A model generated the notes under the pieces. The model saw only the letters and a list, made by a program, of their open reading frames with translations. It searched no databases and was not told where the DNA came from. A stretch of DNA of 9,744 bases. It comes from Chitinophagales bacterium (GTDB lineage: Bacteria > Bacteroidota > Bacteroidia > Chitinophagales > UBA2359). The stretch covers positions 1 to 9,744 of the forward strand of contig JAHDDA010000043.1 of NCBI GenBank assembly GCA_020629595.1, written 5' to 3'. Of the stretch, positions 1 to 5,937 are shown one piece after another (position 1 is the stretch's first letter; each line of letters opens with the position of its first letter). Position numbers and translations under genes: made by a program.

Positions 1-1082
1 ACTTTTGCACCATTTGTGTAAGTCTGTCCTAAAATACTTACTACAGGACCAATTATTAACTTATTCTCTTTCTGTTCTATTTTAATAGATTTTATTGCAC
101 TTTTAAAAGCTAAGTTTAATGGTGTACTTTTTGCCAATGGTTCAATGTACGCTTGTACAATAAACGCACTCTTTTCGGTTGGGTTTTGTATGGCTACGGT
201 TGCCACACCATTTACAGTAAAAGAACGGTATTGACTTGCTTTATTATTTAGGTTTTCAGTTTTAGAAACCAAAAAATCTACCGCAGTGCCGTCTGCAACA
301 GTATTGCCAAATTTATCTTTAATAATACTGCTTGAAATGGTGGTTTGTTGGCGTTCATCGGCATAAGGAAATTGATTAATTATGTTTAAACTAAAATCAT
401 CGGCATTTCCTGCTTCAACTAGCAATTCCTGTTCGTTAGTGTTTGCATTTTTTGTGTTTGCACCTATTATAATTTTACCTGTTTTTTCAGAAGGATTAAA
501 TGAGTTAAATGCTACTAGGTTTTGGGTTTTTAGTTCATTGTTTTGGGTGTCATTATCTGGAAAATTAATCATACAATTTGTGCTTGTATTTGGTTCTACA
601 GGGTTCTGAAATTTATCTTTAGGGATTAAAACCAATAGTCCTTTTTCCAAACTATCAACATTAACCGTTTTAGGACCTAAATAAGCATCAATTACGCCTG
701 TTGCCATTCCTGCATTTAAGTAAAAATCTACTTTTTTTAATACTTGTTTGTTGTATAATAAAATAATTCCAGTTTCACCACTAATAGTATTTAAATTGTT
801 TGGTATCTCAAAATTTACCATACAATTTTTAACTTCAGATTTCAATAATTTTGATGAAAATCGACTGTTCCAAATAAGTTTTAAGGTGCTGTTTTCTAAA
901 GAGTCTGCTACATAAAATTGAATAGTATTTAACGTTCCAACTTCAATCTTTTCTTTTTCTAAATTAGGGATTGTTTCAATTATTTGTGCATTAATTGAAA
1001 GGCAAAAGCATATTAAACTAAAGTAAAATGAAATTTCTTTTAGCTTACAAATGGTTGATAATATGTGCTTGTAGAAATTCAC
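1..1082 (-). CDS. Secreted protein with bacterial Ig-like domains (3' end beyond window)
   Basis: An uninterrupted minus-strand frame of 360 codons runs off the left edge, so the C-terminus is missing. The likely start is GTG at 1082-1080: an in-frame TAA lies two codons upstream (1088-1086) and the first in-frame ATG is about 90 codons in. The N-terminus is a signal peptide with a lysine-containing n-region, a hydrophobic core around residues 17-31 and a probable cleavage after the Ala of SINAQ, so the product should be exported. The rest is beta-rich. A segment near residues 255-272, KDKFGNTVADGTAVDFLVS, matches the pattern of invasin/intimin-type (Big_1-like) Ig domains, and KDKFQNPV near residue 155 may start a related repeat. 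It begins 7 bases after the preceding gene and is probably co-transcribed with it. A structural, adhesive or accessory role in the envelope is inferred; no catalytic motif was seen. Confidence 0.75.
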   Translation of the reverse strand, partial: MNFYKHILSTICKLKEISFYFSLICFCLSINAQIIETIPNLEKEKIEVGTLNTIQFYVADSLENSTLKLIWNSRFSSKLLKSEVKNCMVNFEIPNNLNTISGETGIILLYNKQVLKKVDFYLNAGMATGVIDAYLGPKTVNVDSLEKGLLVLIPKDKFQNPVEPNTSTNCMINFPDNDTQNNELKTQNLVAFNSFNPSEKTGKIIIGANTKNANTNEQELLVEAGNADDFSLNIINQFPYADERQQTTISSSIIKDKFGNTVADGTAVDFLVSKTENLNNKASQYRSFTVNGVATVAIQNPTEKSAFIVQAYIEPLAKSTPLNLAFKSAIKSIKIEQKENKLIIGPVVSILGQTYTNGAK

Positions 1083-1089
1083 GATTTAG

Positions 1090-2622
1090 TTAATTTGAAT
1101 AAACAAAGTTGTTAAAGAATAATACTGATTTTTCATTTAATTTGTTACTTATTCTGGTAGTATTATTCATTCTTTTTCCATTTATAATATAATTTTCTAA
1201 AGTTCCCTTTTTTATTATTTCAATATGGTTATTATTCATTAATTGTATATCAAAATTTCTTTTTCTTTGAGGTCTTATACCCGATTCTAAGTAAAACTTA
1301 TCTGCCCAAGTTAAAATACCTTCATCATTTCTTTGTGCCGAAAGTAGTTGTGGAATACTAACTTCGTTTGTACCAAAGTTTATAAATTCACCTGAAAGTT
1401 TATGTTGTTTTTGTTCAATATTCTGCAAAGCAGTGTGTGCATAAATTTCTTCAGTGCTTACCAGTGATTTTACTTCTACAACAAAGTTTATTGGTTCAAG
1501 AGTTGTGGAATTAGATATGTTACTTAATTTAATTCTAAACGGAGTTACCTCTTTAGGTAATAAATTGTGTTTAATAATATCATTTACATTTTGTTTTACA
1601 ATAATTTCATTATTTTCATCATACAATTTTACTTCTATACTTATATATGCTGGTACATTATCTAAGTTTTGTAACATACCTACTACGCTTAAAATAGTAT
1701 CTGTTTTTACTAGATTAACTTCGCTTAAATTTACTTGTGGTCTATCTAAAACATCTTCGTGTCTAGTTTTATTTACATCTGCCAATCTTCTGCCCTGAGA
1801 ATGTAAACTTATATTTGGTAAGTTTATAAACTGATCTGGCGGAATATCAATTGATTTTTTTTCAGGAACTAAAAACCATTTATTGCTAATTTTTATAAGT
1901 TCATGTTGGTGTTCTGTTTCATAATCGCCTAAAGCTGTTACCCATTTTGCCTTTACATCTACTTTTGCAGTTTCGTTGTTTAAAAAAGTGGTTTCAGTTT
2001 CAATACCATCTAATTTTGCGTAAGAAGCCAAAATTCCATCTTCAATAGTTTGTTCCAAAGTGAACTGCTCAAAGCTTATATTTTCTTTAGGATTAAGGTA
2101 AGAATATGCTTCTTCAAAGTTTCTAAAATCAATGGCATTATAATAACTTAAAGTTGCATTTTTAGGAGAGTATTGTGGTTGAGTTTCTATAATGGAATAG
2201 GCAAAAATTATAATACTAATTACTAAAACTGAGGCAAACCAAAAGGTATGAAATAGCCAATTATGGTTATTATCAGCTTTTGATGTTAAAATAGGTAAAT
2301 TAGAAAGAGATTTGTTTACCTTTCTGTTTGTGGCTACTCTATAAATTTTGAAGAAAAAGAACCAAAAACACATATTTACAAAGCAAGCAAGGGGTAAAAT
2401 TCCCCACATCAATCTTTGAATTTGTGGTATGTTTTTTCTTGGTAAAATTGAGGGTAAAGGAGCAATATCTGGTTTTTCCCAAATAGCAATATTGTTGGGT
2501 AAAAGGTTTACCTTATTCCAACCTGCAAAAAATAAAATTGGCTCGTAAAATTTATCATTGTTAAATACATATTTTAAATTAAACTTATCGGCGTTTACTA
2601 AAAATTCTCTCACTAACTCCAT
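1090..2622 (-). CDS. C-terminal part of a GT-C-like membrane protein, with NTF2-like and FxLYD-like tail (probably frameshifted from the upstream ORF)
   Basis: This frame encodes 510 residues. The first 60 look like the middle of a protein rather than a start: they hold the strings FNLKYVFNNDKFYEPIL and IAIWEKPDIAPLP, which I recognise as following the membrane part in PTPS-related membrane proteins. Two membrane segments follow (about 71-92 and 124-145). Residues about 150-255 resemble an NTF2-like fold (YYNAIDFRNFEEAYSYLNP, ending in KISNKWFLVPEK). Residues about 308-385 resemble an FxLYD domain (LSVVGMLQNLDN, then VKLYDENNEI), and about 408-465 may be a second, weaker copy. The frame overlaps the upstream ORF by 38 bases and has an in-frame TAG only 27 bases before its ATG. 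An AGGGAG sits just before the ATG, so independent initiation is possible, but the domain layout favours a continuation of the upstream product. The tail domains probably lie outside the inner membrane. Exact function is unknown. Confidence 0.75.
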   Translation of the reverse strand: MELVREFLVNADKFNLKYVFNNDKFYEPILFFAGWNKVNLLPNNIAIWEKPDIAPLPSILPRKNIPQIQRLMWGILPLACFVNMCFWFFFFKIYRVATNRKVNKSLSNLPILTSKADNNHNWLFHTFWFASVLVISIIIFAYSIIETQPQYSPKNATLSYYNAIDFRNFEEAYSYLNPKENISFEQFTLEQTIEDGILASYAKLDGIETETTFLNNETAKVDVKAKWVTALGDYETEHQHELIKISNKWFLVPEKKSIDIPPDQFINLPNISLHSQGRRLADVNKTRHEDVLDRPQVNLSEVNLVKTDTILSVVGMLQNLDNVPAYISIEVKLYDENNEIIVKQNVNDIIKHNLLPKEVTPFRIKLSNISNSTTLEPINFVVEVKSLVSTEEIYAHTALQNIEQKQHKLSGEFINFGTNEVSIPQLLSAQRNDEGILTWADKFYLESGIRPQRKRNFDIQLMNNNHIEIIKKGTLENYIINGKRMNNTTRISNKLNEKSVLFFNNFVYSN

Positions 2623-4096
2623 CTTCTCCCTTGTATTTTGAGTTTTCTAAACGTTCAACAGGTCTTGTTGTAAATTCTGGTAATCTACGAGCCGAATGGT
2701 AATTGCCATCTACGGTTAAAGCATTGGTGTTTGCCGAAAGCCAAGCCATTTGGTCGCCAAAGCCAAGTGCCAAATAACGCCATTCGTAATGCTGATCACG
2801 TTCTAAAAACTGGACAATAGGTTTTACATCAATATTTTTAGGTTGAAACGGGCGGTAGGTATTCATATTAACCAATAAAATATTGTTTGAAATAAGCAAC
2901 ACAGCAAGTGTACCTACAATAAAAATAAAAAATGTTTTCCCAAAATGTTTAATCAAAAACTTACGATAACTTCCAGTAACAAGTTCGTTAACAAACAAGC
3001 CAAAAAATGGTAAAGCCAACATTGTTCCCCAAAAAGTAAATCTGTCTAAAGTAAGAATATTGAAAGCCGTTTCGCCTAATAATTTTATAGGAATTGGTGT
3101 AGTTCCTCCTGTTCCCAATATGAATGCAAGTGTTAAAGAAAGTCCAATAAAAGTATATCTTCTTTCCCAAGAACGAGTAAGAATATAGCTCAAGAAAAAG
3201 AGCATTATTCCCCAAGGAATTAAGAAAAATATAAGCCCCATATCGGTTTGTTCAATAAATGAAGCTCTAGAACCATGAGGAATAGAAACTTGATTTATAG
3301 GGTCGGTTTTAGACCAATACCAATACGGAAAAACAACTGTAATACATATAGCAATAACTGTAATGCCAAAAACTATGGCTCGTGGAATGGTTTTTAAGGT
3401 ATTTTTAAAAAAGGTAGAAAATCGTAAAATTTGTTTATTATGCTCATTTTTTTCGTAGCTATTGTCTATGACAGCTAAACCAATAACGGGTAAAATGAAA
3501 AATATCATTCCAAAAATAGTAGTTACGTGGTGGGCAGCCGTAGTTACCGATAAAAACGATAAGCCCATGATGAGAAATCTTTTCTTTTTAGTGCGAAACC
3601 AAAAGTAAATTTCATGGCAAGCATTTAGTAAAAAAGAAAGACCTGTAATACTTGGAACTTGCCCAAAAATATGTAAAGCTTCGACCATTGAACCCGAAAA
3701 AACAGCCAAAATAGCTGCAATTCCTGCTGATCGCCTATCAACCAAAATTTGCGAGAAATAATATATTCCCCTTACAAATACCAATTGCACCAATACTGCC
3801 CAGCAATAATAAGCTAATTTCAAACCTAAATAAGGCGATAAAATTGCTACAACCTGGTGAACTAATGGTGGATAACTGTTAATGATAAAACCAGTGTACC
3901 AACGGTATTCCCAGTTATCGAACCAGGTTTTTGCATAGTGATCGGCAAAGAAAATATGTACAAAGCTGTCGTAGGTATGCGGAAAAGTAAAGTAAAAAGT
4001 ACTTCCATTAAAAACCAAACTTAGCAGCAAGGCAACATAAAAACAATAACGTGATATTTCTTTATCTCTGTTCAAATTAAATAGTTGACTGCTCAA
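2585..4096 (-). CDS. Polytopic GT-C-like membrane protein, PTPS-related family (N-terminal part)
   Basis: This 503-residue frame is very hydrophobic, with roughly ten membrane segments (for example 17-37, 95-115, 124-140, 175-210, 240-260, 285-305, 314-330, 355-372, 385-410). After the first segment comes a loop with PHTYDSFVH and YRWYTGFIINSYPPLVH. An acidic residue in the first outer loop (D43 here) is the hallmark of GT-C glycosyltransferases, which use polyprenyl-phosphate sugars. The family is labelled 'PTPS-related' in domain databases, but that name does not imply pterin synthesis. The last residues before the stop (SKYKGEDGV, then SERIFSKRR) lose family character, and the following overlapping frame resumes it, so the stop is probably caused by a frameshift. 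The only feasible start is TTG at 4096, directly after an in-frame TAA; no in-frame ATG occurs before about residue 177. A role in lipid-linked sugar transfer is inferred, helped by the divergent glycosyltransferase gene at 5100. Confidence 0.75.
   Translation of the reverse strand: MSSQLFNLNRDKEISRYCFYVALLLSLVFNGSTFYFTFPHTYDSFVHIFFADHYAKTWFDNWEYRWYTGFIINSYPPLVHQVVAILSPYLGLKLAYYCWAVLVQLVFVRGIYYFSQILVDRRSAGIAAILAVFSGSMVEALHIFGQVPSITGLSFLLNACHEIYFWFRTKKKRFLIMGLSFLSVTTAAHHVTTIFGMIFFILPVIGLAVIDNSYEKNEHNKQILRFSTFFKNTLKTIPRAIVFGITVIAICITVVFPYWYWSKTDPINQVSIPHGSRASFIEQTDMGLIFFLIPWGIMLFFLSYILTRSWERRYTFIGLSLTLAFILGTGGTTPIPIKLLGETAFNILTLDRFTFWGTMLALPFFGLFVNELVTGSYRKFLIKHFGKTFFIFIVGTLAVLLISNNILLVNMNTYRPFQPKNIDVKPIVQFLERDQHYEWRYLALGFGDQMAWLSANTNALTVDGNYHSARRLPEFTTRPVERLENSKYKGEDGVSERIFSKRR
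2626..2631 (-). promoter_or_regulatory. Shine-Dalgarno-like AGGGAG at the junction of two overlapping frames
   Basis: On the minus strand AGGGAG lies 3 bases before the ATG at 2622. It stands out because the other genes in this window show no such motif. It could allow re-initiation of the second frame, or act as a stimulator of a programmed shift, or be chance within the sequence coding for KGED. It bears directly on whether 1090-2622 is a separate gene. Confidence 0.3.
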
Positions 4097-4340
4097 TTAT
4101 ACGTCTTGTTTTTTAAAAAGTATAGAATGTTGTATTTGTACTGCCTATAAATAGAATAATTATAATGCCATTTATTAATGATATTCTCATTAATTCCTTA
4201 AATACTTACCAAAAAACACCAATTTTCTGCCGTTTTACGAAAAGTGTAATTTTAGGCTATTCTATAAAAGAAAAAAGGTCTTAGATTTTGTTTATCCATA
4301 ACTTACTTCGTTATGTTTCGCACTTTATTAAAAATGGCGC

Positions 4341-4537
4341 TTTAATATATCAATCATTATTATTTTTAGCCCAAGTTGCACTAGTAGTTCACAACATCAT
4401 TTTTCGTAGTATGTAATCCTATGAACTGAAAAGTTAGGGACTACATATGCAACTTGGGTTAGGAAAAGGGGATAAGATATAAGGTAAAGGCAGTATAGGC
4501 TTTAATATTAAGGCATTATGTATTCTAACCCAAGTTG
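4341..4537. repeat. Degenerate repeat set built on CTAACCCAAGTTG
   Basis: Three copies of a core occur. CCCAAGTTGCA is at 4370-4380 (plus) and at 4448-4458 (minus); CTAACCCAAGTTG is at 4525-4537 (plus) and, perfectly inverted, at 4450-4462. The first pair extends to an 18-base inverted repeat with 15 matches (4370-4387 against 4441-4458) enclosing 53 bases. In addition 4341-4378 and 4501-4537 align as a degenerate direct repeat, both starting TTTAATAT and both containing CATTAT before the core. This pattern fits decayed copies of a small non-coding mobile repeat (MITE-like), but no target duplication is visible. Confidence 0.5.
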
Positions 4538-4552
4538 TGATGTTCTTAGTAG

Positions 4553-4573
4553 GGACACCGATTTATCGTGTCC
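4553..4573. repeat. Small hairpin, GGACACCGAT / ATCGTGTCC
   Basis: The two arms pair over 9 base pairs, with one bulged C in the left arm and a two-base TT loop. No T-run follows on either strand and the spot lies between divergent promoters, so a terminator is unlikely. It is best described as a short palindromic repeat of the REP type; genome-wide copy number is unknown. Confidence 0.45.
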
Positions 4574-4638
4574 AATGATGCCATCACTACAAAAAATGCC
4601 ATATTTTATACATTATAACTTGAGCTTATACCATTTTC

Positions 4639-4765
4639 GGGTAATGGGTTATTTTGTATGATTGCTAATATACTTGAAGCTAAAAAAGACTAACCTCCGT
4701 TGTGTCTCTGACTGGCACGCATAGTGTAACGGAAGTTCAAAATCATTTAGTTTAACCCACTACCC
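4639..4765. repeat. Nested imperfect palindrome of 127 bp
   Basis: The outer arms GGGTAATGGGTTA (4639-4651) and TAACCCACTACCC (4753-4765) match at 12 of 13 positions when inverted. A further ATGATT / AATCAT pair lies just inside (4658-4663 and 4741-4746). Inner arms AACCTCCGTT (4692-4701) and AACGGAAGTT (4728-4737) match at 9 of 10. The core between them is 26 bases. Such an element could form a long stem in RNA or a cruciform in DNA. It has no coding capacity; a MITE or a composite REP-like element is the likeliest explanation. Confidence 0.5.
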
Positions 4766-4839
4766 ACTTTCCTTATTCCATTTAGATAAAATAGCCATTA
4801 TGATTTTTATGCCACGAAAAACCAGTTACTTATTGTTTT

Positions 4840-4872
4840 AGCCCTATCAGGGTTCAAAACCCTGATAGGGCT
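4840..4872. repeat. Perfect 15-bp palindrome with 3-base loop (REP-like)
   Basis: The arm AGCCCTATCAGGGTT is followed by CAA and then its exact reverse complement. It is the most GC-rich spot of this AT-rich intergenic region. It lies between divergent genes and is not followed by a clear T-run, so it does not look like a gene-end terminator. A dispersed REP-type palindrome is the preferred reading. Confidence 0.65.
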
Positions 4873-5099
4873 GGATTTTAATAAAAAATAGACCCACGAA
4901 ATTCAACTACAAGTTCTTTGGTCATTACATTTAAAAAATACCCAAAATCCAAAAAACTGCTGTTTTATACCAAAAACTGCTACATACTACCAAACACCTA
5001 AAATGGAGCTTTTAAGTGTTTTTCTTAGTTCAATTTTACATTATCAAACGCAAACAAAATGAGTGTTTGTAATTATTGAAACAACTAAAATTTAAAGCT

Positions 5100-5909
5100 A
5101 TGTTAAACGGAATTATTATACCTTGCTACAATGAAGAAGAAAGATTGAAAATTTCAGCGTTTCAAAATTTTATAGATAGCACAGCAAATTATCAACTATG
5201 TTTTGTTAATGATGGAAGTGCTGATAATACAATTAACATTTTAAAACATTTTATGGCACAAAATCCAAACAAGGTAATGGTGCTTGATTTGCAAAAAAAT
5301 GTTGGGAAAGCTGAGGCAATTAGAAGAGGTGTTCAATACATTACAGAAATGACCTTGGTACAAACAATTGGTTTTTTAGATGCAGATTTAGCCACTGGCT
5401 TCAACGATTACCAACGTTTGGCAGATATTTTAAGCAATAATAATAACTACCAAATGGTAATTGGTTCTCGTAAATTAAATGAAGACAATATTGATAGATC
5501 GGCAGGAAGAGCCTTTGCGAGTAATTGTTTTGGAAAAGTTACCTCTTCAATTACTAAATTACAAATAGCCGATACACAATGTGGAGCTAAGGTGTTTACT
5601 AAATCACTTGCATTACAAATATTCAAAGAAGATTTTATTTCTCGTTGGTTGTTCGATTTAGAATTACTAGTACGTGTAAGAAAAATATTTGGTAAAGAAG
5701 AAGCTAGCAAAAGAATTGCTGAAATTGCATTAGATAAGTGGGAAGAAGTTGAAGGTTCAAAAATTACCCTAAAAGACTCATTAGAATTTCCGAAGCAATT
5801 AGTTCAAATAGCATATCACTACAATATGGCTCCGTCTTGGGAAGGCTCTGCCCAGTTTGCCCAAAATTTGAGTTTAAATATGAGAGGTGCATTAGGTAGC
5901 TTTTTATAA
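5100..5909 (+). CDS. Family 2 glycosyltransferase, polyprenyl-phosphate-sugar synthase type
   Basis: The protein has 269 residues from ATG 5100, which puts the beta-strand IIIPCYNEEERL right at the N-terminus as usual for GT2 enzymes; a TTG 24 bases upstream is possible but less likely. Motifs in order: PCYNEE (8-13), VNDGSADNT (36-44) for nucleotide-sugar binding, NVGKAEAIRRG (67-77), the metal-binding DAD (94-96), IGSR (121-124), DTQCGAK (158-164) and RWLFDLELL (182-190). This set is typical of dolichol/undecaprenyl-phosphate glucose or mannose synthases (ALG5/DPM1-like), which transfer a sugar from a nucleotide donor to a polyprenyl phosphate at the cytoplasmic face. No membrane segment or GtrA domain is fused. 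The residues after about 245 are less typical. It is divergent from the GT-C-like gene, a plausible user of its product (inference). The sugar cannot be told. Confidence 0.88.
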   Translation: MLNGIIIPCYNEEERLKISAFQNFIDSTANYQLCFVNDGSADNTINILKHFMAQNPNKVMVLDLQKNVGKAEAIRRGVQYITEMTLVQTIGFLDADLATGFNDYQRLADILSNNNNYQMVIGSRKLNEDNIDRSAGRAFASNCFGKVTSSITKLQIADTQCGAKVFTKSLALQIFKEDFISRWLFDLELLVRVRKIFGKEEASKRIAEIALDKWEEVEGSKITLKDSLEFPKQLVQIAYHYNMAPSWEGSAQFAQNLSLNMRGALGSFL

Positions 5910-5937
5910 ATCCAAAATCCATTTTATCCAATTCTAA

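Larger units (their letters stand above)
4097..5099. other. Divergent intergenic region of about 1 kb, no gene, rich in palindromes
   Basis: The region lies between a leftward operon and a rightward glycosyltransferase gene. No frame with coding character was found on either strand. Both promoters should be here, but no convincing Bacteroidota-type promoter (TTG, spacer, TAnnTTTG) could be picked. The centre (4341-4872) holds four palindromic or repeat structures described separately. A small perfect inverted repeat, CATAAC / GTTATG (4297-4302 and 4310-4315), is also present but short enough to be chance. Confidence 0.7.

Noticed and set aside
382..609. Plus-strand frame of 75 codons
   Set aside because: It is antisense to the open, domain-bearing minus-strand frame 1-1082.
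1454..1798. Plus-strand frame of 114 codons
   Set aside because: It lies wholly inside the minus-strand gene 1090-2622, which has recognisable domains; the plus-strand translation is low in complexity and matches no family.
2585..4096. Pterin synthesis function suggested by the 'PTPS-related' family name
   Set aside because: The protein is polytopic and has no soluble pterin synthase fold or zinc histidine motif; the name is historical.
4097..4130. Promoter-like TACTTTTT upstream of the leftward operon
   Set aside because: It approaches the TAnnTTTG element, but no matching upstream TTG box at the right spacing was found, and such strings are frequent in AT-rich DNA.
4341..4872. CRISPR array or att site
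   Set aside because: The repeats are few, differ in orientation and spacing, and no cas or integrase gene is nearby.
5076..5099. Upstream TTG start for the glycosyltransferase
   Set aside because: ATG 5100 places the first conserved strand at the usual distance from the N-terminus; the extra eight residues fit no family feature.
5447..5710. Minus-strand frame of 87 codons
   Set aside because: It is antisense to the glycosyltransferase gene and covers its conserved DTQCGAK region.
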